40,510 nucleotides of DNA from an uncultured SAR324 cluster bacterium (GCA_902562015.1 CACERX010000010.1:1-40510); one strand, 5' to 3'; numbered from the stretch's first letter, positions 9,308 to 18,548 are shown. Made by a program: numbers and translations. Notes: generated by a model from the letters alone, not told the origin.

Positions 9308-9431
9308 GCTTAATTTTTTCATCCGGTATGAAAAGCATTTACAAATTTTTTCAAGAAAATGCTCTATTTAAACTTTAAGCTTAGACTTTTTTCAATCTTT
9401 TCTTTCAGCGCGATTAATCAAAAAAATAGTA

Positions 9432-11453
9432 ATGTCTTTTGAGACCCTTCTAAGTCCAATTAAAGTTGGCAATGTAATTTTAAAAAATAGAGTCATTATG
9501 GGTTCTATGCATACTGGACTTGAAGAGCATCCGAAGGGCTCACTAAGACTTGCTGCTTTTTACGCGGAACGTGCAAAAGGCGGAGTAGGTTTGATTATAA
9601 CGGGCGGGTTTGCACCAAATAATGAAGGCAGAGTTTTTGAAAATGGAGCTGACCTAGTTTCAGAAAAGCAGTTGGCTTTTCACAAGCCAATTGTTAGTGC
9701 AGTCCATGAAAAGGGTGGTAAAATAGCTCTTCAGATTCTGCATACAGGGCGGTACGGACTTATGGAAAATTGTGTGGCCCCATCTCCAATAACTGCTCCG
9801 ATCAATTTCTATCGGCCTAAAGAATTAAGCAACTCAGAAATTTTGCAAACGATTGAAGACTATGCTCGATGTGCCAAACTGGCAAAAGAGGCAGGTTATG
9901 ACGGTGTTGAAATAATGGGATCTGAAGGATATCTGATAAACCAGTTTATTGCCAAATGCACAAATCATCGCACAGATGAATGGGGAGGTAAATTTGAAAA
10001 TCGTATTAGATTCCCTTTACGTGTAGTTGAAAGGGTACTGGAAGAGGTTGGTAGTAAGGGTTTTATACTGATTTTTCGTCTCTCTTGTCTTGATTTAGTA
10101 GATGAAGGGAGCAGTTTTGAACAGGTTGTTGAGCTAGGGCAGCGAGTTGAAGAAGCAGGAGCATCTCTTATTAATACAGGAATTGGCTGGCATGAGGCAC
10201 GTGTTCCAACAATTGCTATGATGGTTCCCCGTGCAGCATTTTCTTGGGTTACAGGTAAGTTACGTCCTTATCTGAATATTCCGGTTGTGACATCAAATCG
10301 TATAAATGATCCTGTTGTTGCAGAGAATCTTTTAAGAGAAGAGATAGCTGACATGGTTTCTATGGCAAGACCATTTTTGGCTGATGAAAACTTTGTAAAA
10401 AAAACTGAAGAGGGGCGTCCTGAAGAAATAAATACTTGTATAGCCTGCAACCAGGCTTGTCTGGATAATATCTTCCAGATGAAAACAGCAAGCTGCATGG
10501 TTAACCCTAGAGCTGGTCGAGAAACTGAATTGAATTATGAACCTGCTTCTACGCCCAAATCAATTGCTGTCATTGGTGCAGGTCCAGCTGGCATGACAGC
10601 AGCATACATTTCCGCAATGCGTGGTCACACTGTAACTTTGTTTGACCAAAGAGAAAAATTGGGAGGACAGATAAATTATGCAGTAAAAATTCCGGGAAAA
10701 CAGGAGTTTTTTGAAGTAATAAGGTTTTATAAGGTAATGCTTAAAAAATATGGAGTTGAAATTAAACTTGGACACATCATTAGTTCGCAGACCCCTCTTA
10801 CAGGAAAATATGATGCTGTAGTTTTAGCAACTGGAGTTCGTCCACGAAAAATGTATTTGGAAGGAGCAGATCATCCCAAGGTGCTGAGTTATTTAGATGT
10901 TCTGGACAGGGAAAGAGCCGTGGGCCGCAAAGTGGCAGTTATCGGTGCAGGAGGAATTGGTATCGATATGGCTCACTACCTGACAGCAAAGAGTCCTTTT
11001 TCGGGAGATGTCCCTGATTATTTGAAGGGGCATGGTATACTTGACTCTAGTGAAGCATTAGAAGTTAGAAAGCCCAAAAAACGCGAAGTTACAGTATTAC
11101 AGCGTTCTTCTGATAAAATAGGAAAAAGGTTGGGTAAAACAACAGGCTGGGCACATATACAATCATTGAAATCTCATGGTGTTAAGCTGCTTCCGGGAGT
11201 AACTTATCATAAAATTGATGATTCAGGATTACATTTAACAGTTGCCATGAAAAAAGGTGAGGATCCCAAAGAAACTATCCTAGATGTGGATAATGTTATC
11301 ATTGCTGCGGGGCAGCAACCCAGGTGCGATCTGGAAAGTGATTTAAGGCAATCAGGTTATGAAGTTCATGTGATCGGAGGGGCTAGAGAGTCTTTGGGAC
11401 TTGATGCAGAAATTGCTATCAATGAAGGTGCAGAATTAGCTGCAAAACTTTAA
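9432..11453 (+). CDS. fadH: 2,4-dienoyl-CoA reductase (NADPH), FadH type
   Basis: Reduces 2,4-dienoyl-CoA during beta-oxidation of unsaturated fatty acids, using FMN, FAD and a 4Fe-4S cluster. At 673 residues it is collinear with E. coli FadH (672), beginning with the family start (KNRVIMGSMHTGLEE). The N-terminal old-yellow-enzyme barrel (1-about 330) keeps the catalytic Tyr in GSEGYLIN and His in TGIGWHEAR. The iron-sulfur cysteines are CIACNQAC plus the Cys in KTASC. The C-terminal half has a dinucleotide motif (IAVIGAGPAGMTAA) and a second one (VAVIGAGGIGIDMA). No other beta-oxidation gene lies nearby. A 13-base inverted repeat follows it. Confidence 0.93.
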   Translation: MSFETLLSPIKVGNVILKNRVIMGSMHTGLEEHPKGSLRLAAFYAERAKGGVGLIITGGFAPNNEGRVFENGADLVSEKQLAFHKPIVSAVHEKGGKIALQILHTGRYGLMENCVAPSPITAPINFYRPKELSNSEILQTIEDYARCAKLAKEAGYDGVEIMGSEGYLINQFIAKCTNHRTDEWGGKFENRIRFPLRVVERVLEEVGSKGFILIFRLSCLDLVDEGSSFEQVVELGQRVEEAGASLINTGIGWHEARVPTIAMMVPRAAFSWVTGKLRPYLNIPVVTSNRINDPVVAENLLREEIADMVSMARPFLADENFVKKTEEGRPEEINTCIACNQACLDNIFQMKTASCMVNPRAGRETELNYEPASTPKSIAVIGAGPAGMTAAYISAMRGHTVTLFDQREKLGGQINYAVKIPGKQEFFEVIRFYKVMLKKYGVEIKLGHIISSQTPLTGKYDAVVLATGVRPRKMYLEGADHPKVLSYLDVLDRERAVGRKVAVIGAGGIGIDMAHYLTAKSPFSGDVPDYLKGHGILDSSEALEVRKPKKREVTVLQRSSDKIGKRLGKTTGWAHIQSLKSHGVKLLPGVTYHKIDDSGLHLTVAMKKGEDPKETILDVDNVIIAAGQQPRCDLESDLRQSGYEVHVIGGARESLGLDAEIAINEGAELAAKL

Positions 11454-11521
11454 ATCTCTAATTTGTACCTTTGGAAAATATTATCTCATTTACTGTTAAA
11501 ATATTTTAAAAAATTCAAATT

Positions 11522-11558
11522 AGTATTTAATTAAAAAAAATTAATTTAATTAAATACT
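11522..11558. promoter_or_regulatory. Perfect 13-base inverted repeat between fadH and the racemase-family gene
   Basis: AGTATTTAATTAA (11522-11534) and TTAATTAAATACT (11546-11558) are exact reverse complements around an 11-base AT-only spacer. The site lies 69 bases downstream of fadH and 69 bases upstream of the next ATG. The stem is almost all A/T, so it is a poor terminator; an operator for the downstream gene is the other reading. Confidence 0.4.
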
Positions 11559-11627
11559 GAAAATAATCTTAATCAAAATGCTGAATCATTTGGTTTTAGA
11601 TGGAATGATTTAAAAGTATTTCATGAA

Positions 11628-12677
11628 ATGAGGTCTAGTAAAATCATACATATTATTTCCTGCCATGCTGAAGGGGAGGTGGGCGATGTTATTGTAGGTG
11701 GAGTAAGCTTCCCACCAGGAGAAAGCATTTGGAAGCAATCGCGCTGGATAGATAAGGATCAGTCTTTACGTAGATTCGTTTTGAATGAACCACGAGGTGG
11801 TGTATTCAGGCATGTGAATTTACTGGTACCTCCAAAAAATAAAAAAGCTGAATTCGGATTTATTATTATGGAACCGGAACAAACTCCTCCTATGTCCGGT
11901 TCTAACACGATATGCGTATCCACAGTATTACTGGAAAGTGGTATGATTCAGATGCAGGAACCCGAGACTGATTTTTTTCTTGAAGCTCCAGCAGGATTAG
12001 TACATGTAAAAGCTAATTGTAAAAAAGGTAAAGCACTTAGTATAAAGATAGAAAATGTTCCTTCGTTTGCTGATAAACTTGATCAAAAGCTTGAGGTTCC
12101 CGGAATTGGGACTGTCAATGTCGATACGGCTTATGGTGGTGACAGCTTTGTGCTGGTAGATGCAAAGACTCTTGGATTTACTATTGTTCCTGATGAAGCA
12201 AGAGAACTCGCTGAAACAGGTGTAAAGATTACAGCCGCAGCGAATGAACAAATTGGTTTTAAACACCCTTTAAATATGGACTGGAATAAAATAGCATTCT
12301 GCCAGTTTACAAATCCAATTAAGCTTGTTAATGGAGTACTAAATGGTCGTAATACCGTTGCCATTAATCCGGGTAAACTGGACCGGTCTCCATGCGGTAC
12401 GGGCTGCTCCGCTAGAATGGCTGTAATGCACGAAAGGGGAGAAATAAATGTGGGGGATAAATTTGTCGCAAGTTCAATAATAAACTCACGTTTTTATTGT
12501 TCAATATTAAAAAGTACTAAGAAAGGCAAATTTAAATCTATTATTCCATCAATTAGTGGTAGGGGTTGGATTACTGGAACACATCAGCTAATGTGTGATC
12601 CCGAGGATCCGTGGCCTGCAGGTTATAGACTAAGTGATACTTGGCCAAATTTTGATATATGTAATAAAAAACCATAA
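11628..12677 (+). CDS. Proline racemase-family protein (probable hydroxyproline epimerase or dehydratase)
   Basis: 349 residues of the proline racemase fold, with both conserved catalytic motifs. The first catalytic residue, Cys in true proline racemases, is Ser here (S90 in MSGSNTICV). The second Cys is kept (C256 in [14 protein letters not shown]). In this family Cys/Cys members are proline racemases or 4-hydroxyproline 2-epimerases, Thr/Cys members are trans-3-hydroxy-L-proline dehydratases, and Ser/Cys members have been assigned to epimerase and dehydratase activities. I therefore do not call this a proline racemase. It stands alone between fadH and the convergent nagA. The GGDSFV stretch and the [10 protein letters not shown] tail are also typical of the family. 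Confidence 0.85.
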   Translation: MRSSKIIHIISCHAEGEVGDVIVGGVSFPPGESIWKQSRWIDKDQSLRRFVLNEPRGGVFRHVNLLVPPKNKKAEFGFIIMEPEQTPPMSGSNTICVSTVLLESGMIQMQEPETDFFLEAPAGLVHVKANCKKGKALSIKIENVPSFADKLDQKLEVPGIGTVNVDTAYGGDSFVLVDAKTLGFTIVPDEARELAETGVKITAAANEQIGFKHPLNMDWNKIAFCQFTNPIKLVNGVLNGRNTVAINPGKLDRSPCGTGCSARMAVMHERGEINVGDKFVASSIINSRFYCSILKSTKKGKFKSIIPSISGRGWITGTHQLMCDPEDPWPAGYRLSDTWPNFDICNKKP

Positions 12678-12738
12678 CCATTAAAAACAAAGAAAATTTT
12701 TTTAATTTATTCTAAATAATTATATTTCCAATCTCTTT

Positions 12739-13875
12739 TTAAGATTCATGCAAAAACGTTCCACTGCGCGAGGCTTTTACATACCATACTCCATCATTTG
12801 CTTCCCACCAGACTGAGTTATTTTTTTCTAAATTAATCATAGATGCGTTTGAAGATTTGAGCAGTTTCAAGGGGTTTAATCCTGCCCATGAGACTGCTTC
12901 ATCAAGCGAAATATTGTACCATTTCATCACATTCCTAACACATTGATCTAGAGTTACTACCGACCCTGCTGGACGTGAAGTTTCTTTACTATAGACTACC
13001 GACTCGTGGTCAAGATGTAGTTCCATTTCTCCAAGTTGATATATACCAGGTTTTGCTGCTGCTCCTGCAGTAGCGTCCGTTATCAAAAGAGTCCTTTTGG
13101 ATTCCTTGGCTCTCAAATAAACTTTCAGTGTTTCTTGAGAGATATGATAGCCGTCGGCGATGAAGCTGGCACTTAGCTTATCTTCACTAAGTTGGGAAAT
13201 TATAGGATTGTTGTTCTTTGAAAGTTCTGTTCTGGTGCCATTCCCTAAATGAGTAGAAAGCATTGCACCTGCTTCAACGGCTTCGCGAATTTTCTCAGAT
13301 CCTGCTTTAGTGTGACCTATAGCTACGATAATTCCCTGAGAAACTAAATTCTTTATAAATGGCATCGCTCCATTAACTTCAGGAGCTAATGTTACTAGAG
13401 AGATTTTTCCATCTGCGGCTTCCTGCAGTCGCAGGAACATTTCATGGTCTGCATCTCTAATTTTATCAACCGGATGACACCCAGAAAATCCTGGATGTGG
13501 TGAGATGAATGGTCCCTCCAGATGGTAGCCGGCAATCATAGTTTTTGCCAGTTTGCAAGACTGACGAGAATTTTCCAGATCTCTGAAGCATGATTTTAGA
13601 TGTTCCTCAGATGATGTAATCAGTGTAGGTAGACATGTTGTTACTCCACTTGCAAGCATAGTTTTAAGTGATTTATTAAGGGTTTCATCAGTAATCCCAG
13701 GAGTGTTAAAGTCAACTCCGGCAAAACCATTTACTTGCAGATCGACCAGTCCAGCAGTTTTGGTTATTTGAGAATTTGAAGAAAAATACAATGGATCATA
13801 ATTCCCAGATATTTTCTTAAAATTTTCCTGATTTATATTACCTTCAGTTGAAGATGGAAGTTCAGTGATTGGCAT
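12739..13875 (-). CDS. nagA: N-acetylglucosamine-6-phosphate deacetylase
   Basis: Removes acetate from GlcNAc-6-P to give glucosamine-6-P; cytoplasmic. 378 residues, amidohydrolase fold. NagA signatures visible: DLQVNG (45-50), metal ligand Glu in HLEGPF (E120), metal His in GHTKAG (H188) and STHLGNG (H209), substrate His in DGYH (H244), and the catalytic Asp in ITDATAGA (D267). THLGNG is a variant of the more common THLFNAM. The N-terminus is short, so the small beta domain is reduced. It lies 24 bases after nagB and is probably cotranscribed with it leftward, converging on the racemase-family gene. Confidence 0.9.
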   Translation of the reverse strand: MPITELPSSTEGNINQENFKKISGNYDPLYFSSNSQITKTAGLVDLQVNGFAGVDFNTPGITDETLNKSLKTMLASGVTTCLPTLITSSEEHLKSCFRDLENSRQSCKLAKTMIAGYHLEGPFISPHPGFSGCHPVDKIRDADHEMFLRLQEAADGKISLVTLAPEVNGAMPFIKNLVSQGIIVAIGHTKAGSEKIREAVEAGAMLSTHLGNGTRTELSKNNNPIISQLSEDKLSASFIADGYHISQETLKVYLRAKESKRTLLITDATAGAAAKPGIYQLGEMELHLDHESVVYSKETSRPAGSVVTLDQCVRNVMKWYNISLDEAVSWAGLNPLKLLKSSNASMINLEKNNSVWWEANDGVWYVKASRSGTFLHES

Positions 13876-13899
13876 AAAGGGTTATTAGATTTTAGCAGT

Positions 13900-14682
13900 T
13901 TAATATAGTTGCCAGTCCAGCTTGTTTTTTTCGATCCATTTGTAGTGATCTTTGAAAGTCAATAAATAAGATGACTCATCATCGAGAATTATTGTCACAC
14001 GAGGATGCATCTGAAGAATTGAAGCTGGACAACTTGCAGATACAGGGCCTTCAATCATTTTCCGGATTGCATCAGCTTTTTTTGCGCCATTTGCCAACAA
14101 TAGACAATGTCTTGACTCCATAATTGTGGCAATCCCCATTGTAACAACGTGTCGCGGAACTTTCTCAAGCTTGTCAAAGTAAATTGAATTGTCCTGAATA
14201 GTTTGCTTGCTTAAAATTTTTACCCATGTACGTGAGGCTAAAGAACCGGTAGGTTCGTTAAATCCAATATGGCCATTTGAACCAATCCCCAACACTTGCA
14301 GGTCTATTCCTCCGGCATCATCAATAAGGGTTTCATATTTTCGACAAGAATCACGCAGATCTTCTGCGCAACCATCCGGAAGATGAACATTCTTTTTGTC
14401 AATGTCAGTATGAGCGAAAAAATTGCTCATCATATAAAAATGGTATGAGTGTTTGTTTTCCGGGCGTAAACCGCCATATTCATCCAGATTAAAAGTGGTG
14501 CAGTTCCGGAAACTAAGCTGACTAGACTGATGCATTCTGATTAATACCTTATACATTCGAAGAGGTGTGTCGCCAGTTGCCAGACCCAATACTGGTTTGT
14601 CTTTACTCTGAATAATTTTGCGGACTACATTGGCACCAACTTTTGCCGCTTCTTCCGGACTTTCTCTGATCAGTATTTCCAT
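13900..14682 (-). CDS. nagB: Glucosamine-6-phosphate deaminase
   Basis: Converts glucosamine-6-P to fructose-6-P and ammonia, feeding amino sugars into glycolysis. 260 residues, close to the usual 260-266. It begins MEILI, as many NagB do, and carries GLATGDTP (33-40), the catalytic NLDEYGG, and GIGSNGHIGFNEPTG with the ring-opening His. It is the first gene of the leftward nagB-nagA pair. Its start faces a 342-base divergent control region shared with the kinase gene. Confidence 0.95.
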   Translation of the reverse strand: MEILIRESPEEAAKVGANVVRKIIQSKDKPVLGLATGDTPLRMYKVLIRMHQSSQLSFRNCTTFNLDEYGGLRPENKHSYHFYMMSNFFAHTDIDKKNVHLPDGCAEDLRDSCRKYETLIDDAGGIDLQVLGIGSNGHIGFNEPTGSLASRTWVKILSKQTIQDNSIYFDKLEKVPRHVVTMGIATIMESRHCLLLANGAKKADAIRKMIEGPVSASCPASILQMHPRVTIILDDESSYLLTFKDHYKWIEKNKLDWQLY

Positions 14683-15024
14683 TTTTTAAATAGTAATAAT
14701 TTTATTTTTGACAAGATTATTTTGCTGTGCATTACTATGCGGGACTATACTTCTCAAAGCTATAGCTTCCCAAGATATTTTTTATTATTTTTTAATTAGC
14801 TATAAGATTAATACATAATTTTTAAAAAAAAACCTGTAATTTAAATTTTGTCTCAAAAAAGTAATGAAACTTTTAACGAAAACTAGTTATGATGGAGTAT
14901 TTTCAACAAAATTTATAAATAGACAAAAGAGTTTTGGCAATTGAACGAAAAGAAGTTACTCGGGTCTCAGCCGATATTCAGCATGTGTAAAGACTTCTAA
15001 GTGAGTTTATAACTTGAAAAAAAT
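14683..15024. other. 342-base divergent control region between nagB and the GlcNAc-type kinase
   Basis: AT-rich and without a convincing ORF. It must hold promoters in both directions. A perfect palindrome with a third half-site is listed separately. A consensus TTGACA stands at 14708-14713 on the + strand, but the best -10 at normal spacing is poor (ATTACT). The kinase-proximal 150 bases hold nothing I can name. Confidence 0.4.
14757..14804. promoter_or_regulatory. Candidate operator: palindrome AAGCTATAGCTT plus a third half-site
   Basis: AAGCTATAGCTT (14757-14768) is a perfect 12-base palindrome about 75 bases upstream of nagB. The half-site AGCTATA recurs in the same orientation at 14798-14804, 40 bases from its first occurrence at 14758. 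Position between two divergent GlcNAc genes suits a repressor site, but no regulator gene lies in the window and the factor is unknown. Confidence 0.4.
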
Positions 15025-15915
15025 ATGCTTTGCATCGGAATTGACGCGGGTGGTTCCACTTTGCGGGTGGGATTGTTTTCTGAAACCCTAGAATGCCTTC
15101 ACCTTGAAGAGTTTCAGGAAACAGCAAATCCCAGTATAATCGGTTTTGAAAAAGTTGGAATTTTATTACGCTCTTCTTTAATTGAAACACTAAAGAAAGC
15201 TTCAGTGGAACCGTCTGAAGTTCAGTTTATTGGAGCGGGAATGGCTGGTGCTGACCAGGCTGCAGAATGGCTGAAAAAGGAATTTGTTTCTATTTTCCCT
15301 AAATCAAGAATAACTGTTGCTCCGGATTATGAGATTGCACTGATTGGCGCTCATGGTAGACGCTATGGGATACTCATACTTTCCGGTACAGGCAGCTCTG
15401 CCTACGGCATTAATGGAGAAGGTGATTCGATCCGTTCAGGAGGGTGGGGTTATCTTATTGGTGACGAAGGAGGAGGATACTGGTTAGGAATACAAACTTT
15501 AAAAGCAGCTGCCAACGTGGCAGATGGCTTTGAGGAAAAAACGGAACTTTATCAAAAAATATTTCATCATTTAAATATTTCCCATCCAGATGATCTGATT
15601 AGCTGGACTTATAATCCAGGAACAACGAACCGTAAAATAGCACAAATTTCAGAACTTGTTATAGAGGTCGCATCAAGTGGAGACCCCGTTGCTACAAAAA
15701 TTGTGGAAAGCGCAGCTGAACATCTTTTTCAACTTTATCAGAACTTGGTTGAGCGACTTAATTTTATTGATCCTCCAGTGATGTTCGCAGGAGGCTTGTT
15801 AACTTCTGATACAGTACTTCAAAAATTGCTGATGAAAAAAATTGGACTTAATTATGTACCTATTCCGAAATATTCACCAGTTGCTGGAGCCGCGCTAATG
15901 GCTCAAAATTTATAA
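15025..15915 (+). CDS. N-acetylglucosamine kinase-like ATPase (BadF/BadG family)
   Basis: Probably phosphorylates free GlcNAc to GlcNAc-6-P, the substrate of NagA. 296 residues with the actin-like kinase phosphate-1 loop at the start (GIDAGGSTLRVGLF), the family block SGTGSSAYG followed by GGWGYLIGDEGGGYWLG, and a C-terminal adenosine motif (FAGGLL). This is the eukaryote-like NAGK/BadF type, not the ROK-type bacterial NagK. Divergence from nagBA supports the substrate. Other BadF-family ATPases activate different enzymes, so the sugar role rests on context. The upstream TTG near 15014 is out of frame, which leaves the ATG at 15025. msrAB follows after 15 bases. Confidence 0.82.
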   Translation: MLCIGIDAGGSTLRVGLFSETLECLHLEEFQETANPSIIGFEKVGILLRSSLIETLKKASVEPSEVQFIGAGMAGADQAAEWLKKEFVSIFPKSRITVAPDYEIALIGAHGRRYGILILSGTGSSAYGINGEGDSIRSGGWGYLIGDEGGGYWLGIQTLKAAANVADGFEEKTELYQKIFHHLNISHPDDLISWTYNPGTTNRKIAQISELVIEVASSGDPVATKIVESAAEHLFQLYQNLVERLNFIDPPVMFAGGLLTSDTVLQKLLMKKIGLNYVPIPKYSPVAGAALMAQNL

Positions 15916-15930
15916 ATTTTCTGCACTAAA

Positions 15931-16998
15931 ATGAAACTAAAAACAAAATTATTTTTTCTAACTTTTTTATTAATATTTTTTACAGCAGTCAATTCTCCGG
16001 CCGTGGATCATGAAAAAATTGCTATTTTTGCCGGTGGATGTTTCTGGTGCATGGAGGCGGACTTTGAAAAAATTCCGGGAATTATAGATGTTGTATCAGG
16101 ATACACTGGCGGAACATCAAAGAACCCTAATTACAGTAACTATAGTAAATCAGGACACATAGAAGCAGTCCGGATTGAATATCAACCATCCTTAATTAGC
16201 TACATGCAATTGCTAGAAATTTTCTGGATGAATATTGACCCCACTGATAAAGATGGACAGTTCTGTGACCGTGGTCATGGATATACATCTGCAGTTTTTT
16301 TTCTCACAGAGGAACAGAAGAAGCTTGCTCTAGAATCCAAATCTTTGATTGAACAGTCTGGTATATTAAAAGAACTTGTCAAAACACCGGTTCTAGAGGC
16401 TAAAGAGTTTTACAACGCAGAAGGTTACCACCAGGATTACTACAAAAAAAACAAAATAAGATACCATTATTATCGTTTCAGATGTGGTCGTGACAAACGG
16501 CTTGAAGAACTCTGGGGTGAAAAGAAGGAAGAATTAAAAATTATAAATCAAACTTCCAGCTATGAAATCCCTATAAAAGAAGATTCGTTGAAAAAATTAA
16601 CCCCAATGCAGTTTGAAGTGACACAGAATGATGCTACTGAACCACCTTTCAGGAATAAATATTGGAACAATAAAAGTGAAGGCATCTATGTGGACATTGT
16701 TTCAGGCGAACCACTATTCAGTTCAACTGACAAATATAAATCTGGAACTGGTTGGCCCAGTTTCACCAAACCACTTGAAGTAGAAAACGTAGTTATGAAA
16801 GAAGACAGAAGCTTGTTTACGGTAAGAACCGAGGTTAGAAGTAAGCATGCTGATTCCCACCTTGGACACCTCTTCAATGACGGTCCAGAACCGCTAGGGT
16901 TGAGGTACTGCATTAATTCCGCGGCACTTAAGTTTATTGCCAAAAAAGATTTGGAACAAGAAGGTTACCAGATCTACCAGAGTTTATTTAATAACTGA
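15931..16998 (+). CDS. msrAB: Bifunctional methionine sulfoxide reductase MsrA-MsrB, exported
   Basis: Repairs both S- and R-methionine sulfoxide in oxidised proteins. 355 residues. A signal peptide (about 1-22: basic MKLKTK, then a hydrophobic run) predicts export to the periplasm. The MsrA domain comes first, with GGCFWC (catalytic C37, second Cys C40) and EGYHQDY. The MsrB domain begins near 225 and carries [17 protein letters not shown] and the catalytic Cys in RYCINS (about 327). The two CxxC zinc sites found in many MsrB proteins are absent: [11 protein letters not shown] has no Cys. Fused, exported MsrAB proteins resemble the Msr part of PilB. It is 15 bases after the kinase gene, so probably cotranscribed, though no functional link is obvious. 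Confidence 0.94.
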   Translation: MKLKTKLFFLTFLLIFFTAVNSPAVDHEKIAIFAGGCFWCMEADFEKIPGIIDVVSGYTGGTSKNPNYSNYSKSGHIEAVRIEYQPSLISYMQLLEIFWMNIDPTDKDGQFCDRGHGYTSAVFFLTEEQKKLALESKSLIEQSGILKELVKTPVLEAKEFYNAEGYHQDYYKKNKIRYHYYRFRCGRDKRLEELWGEKKEELKIINQTSSYEIPIKEDSLKKLTPMQFEVTQNDATEPPFRNKYWNNKSEGIYVDIVSGEPLFSSTDKYKSGTGWPSFTKPLEVENVVMKEDRSLFTVRTEVRSKHADSHLGHLFNDGPEPLGLRYCINSAALKFIAKKDLEQEGYQIYQSLFNN

Positions 16999-17045
16999 TC
17001 AATACAAGAATTTAATCAATAGAATTTTAATAAAGTATTAATTTA

Positions 17046-17065
17046 ACTCTGACCCTATTTAGGGT
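17046..17065 (-). repeat. Copy of the GGGTCAGAGT motif between msrAB and hutF
   Basis: On the minus strand this site reads TAGGGTCAGAGT, identical over 12 bases to 25107-25118 upstream of the REP-type transposase. It overlaps a small inverted repeat, ACCCTA-TT-TAGGGT (17052-17065), followed on the + strand by six T (17071-17076), which may also act as a weak terminator for msrAB. It could be a remnant of transposase-linked repeat DNA. Confidence 0.4.
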
Positions 17066-17074
17066 TAATGTTTT

Positions 17075-18436
17075 TTAGTTTAACTGCCTTATAATATTTC
17101 TGTACCGTTTTTCTATTTGTTCGTGCTTGATGTGATGACCTTCCACTACCACTTGCCTACCGGCAGACCAGACCTCTCGAACCAGTGAATCGTTGTCTGA
17201 AAATATCCATCGATCTAAGATTTCATCTTCAGAAGAGCCGAAAAATGCAAGGGCATCAGAATCCAATGTCAGTAAATCAGCCCATTGTCCCGAAGCAATA
17301 ATTCCTGAATTGCGGGACAAAGCCTGGTTCCCTCCAATGAGTGCACTTGTATATAGGGATTCACCCAAGGACCGGGAATAATTCTTCATAACATTACGTT
17401 CCTTATTGTAAAGTCTCTGCACATATTCAAGCATTCTCAGTTCATCAGTGAGAGAAATACTAACGTTTGAATCTGTGCCGATCCCATATTTTCCTCCTGA
17501 GGAAATATATTTTGAGCCGTTAAATATGCCATCTCCCAGGTTAGCTTCAGTGATAGGACATAAACCGGCTACTGCACCAGACTTTGCAAGCTTATGAATT
17601 TCTTCCGGATGCATGTGTGTAGCATGAACAAGGCACCAGCTTGAATCGACATTAACGTTATCTATTAACCAGTCCACAGGACGTTTGCCGTAAGCGTTTT
17701 GAAAATCTTCAACTTCCTTCATCTGCTCAGATATGTGAATGTGGAGGGGTTCACATTTTCTTGAATCAAGAATTTCCTTTAAGGCTTCAGGAGATACAGC
17801 ACGGATAGAATGAGGTGCCATACCAAACATATAATCTTCAGGAGCTGTTTGAATTTCATTTTTGATTTTCTCCAGGATACGAAAATAATTCTTAGTATTA
17901 TTAACAAACCGCAGTTGCCCCTTTGAAAGATGCTCTCCGCTCAATCTTTCCTGCATGTAATAAACCGGTAAATGAGTTAATCCAATTCCGGTTTGGATTG
18001 CCGCAGCTATTATGCGTGAAGATGTTTCAGCGATGTTTTCATAAGGTTGTCCACCCTGCTGATGGTGAAGATAATGAAACTCACCAACTGATGCGTATCC
18101 GGATTCCAGCATTTCCATGAAAACAAGTGCAGCAATAGCCTCAATATGCTCTGGATTCAACTTTTCCAGAAAACAGTACATCAGTTCGCGCCAACTCCAG
18201 AAACTGTCTTGATTTTTTGTTTTTTTTTCCGTCATTCCTGCTATTGCTCGTTGAAATGAATGACTGTGAAGGTTGGCCATTGCCGGAAGAAGGATGCGGT
18301 TTCGCAGTTGCAAGTCATCCGGGCCTGGCATAACTTCGCATTCTACATGTGTAATCTTACCGTCCTCACTAATTGAAATCCGGACATTGCGAGCCCAGCC
18401 TTCAGAAACTAGGGCAAGTTTTGCAAACAGATTCAC
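17075..18436 (-). CDS. hutF: Formimidoylglutamate deiminase
   Basis: Hydrolyses N-formimidoyl-L-glutamate to N-formylglutamate and ammonia, a step of histidine breakdown. 453 residues, amidohydrolase fold, about the usual HutF length. Metal ligands visible: HSH in NLHSHSFQRA (H57, H59), His in HIHISEQ, His in HATH, and Asp in GTDSN. The stretches HSFQRAIAGMTE and SFWSWRE are characteristic of HutF against other deaminases. No hutH, hutU, hutI or hutG lies nearby, so histidine degradation genes must be elsewhere or the enzyme has another substrate. It converges on msrAB and diverges from the antiporter gene across 112 bases. Confidence 0.9.
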   Translation of the reverse strand: MNLFAKLALVSEGWARNVRISISEDGKITHVECEVMPGPDDLQLRNRILLPAMANLHSHSFQRAIAGMTEKKTKNQDSFWSWRELMYCFLEKLNPEHIEAIAALVFMEMLESGYASVGEFHYLHHQQGGQPYENIAETSSRIIAAAIQTGIGLTHLPVYYMQERLSGEHLSKGQLRFVNNTKNYFRILEKIKNEIQTAPEDYMFGMAPHSIRAVSPEALKEILDSRKCEPLHIHISEQMKEVEDFQNAYGKRPVDWLIDNVNVDSSWCLVHATHMHPEEIHKLAKSGAVAGLCPITEANLGDGIFNGSKYISSGGKYGIGTDSNVSISLTDELRMLEYVQRLYNKERNVMKNYSRSLGESLYTSALIGGNQALSRNSGIIASGQWADLLTLDSDALAFFGSSEDEILDRWIFSDNDSLVREVWSAGRQVVVEGHHIKHEQIEKRYRNIIRQLN

Positions 18437-18548
18437 ATTTACTCCATGATTTTGTATTTTCGTATATACTTAATGAGAATAAATCAGAAGTTGAAAAAAT
18501 TAAACTCGTAATAATTCCTTCTGTCCCGATTATACTATATTTTTTTTC

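Noticed and set aside
9307..9381. Inverted repeats AGCTTAA/TTAAGCT and AGCATTT/AAATGCT after prfA as a terminator
   Set aside because: Arms are only seven bases, mostly A/T, with spacers of 61 and 16 bases; such pairs are expected by chance in this DNA.
14708..14713. Consensus TTGACA as the promoter of the kinase gene
   Set aside because: The -10 at 17 bases is ATTACT and at 19 bases TACTAT; the start would lie nearly 300 bases from the gene. Left as a remark only.
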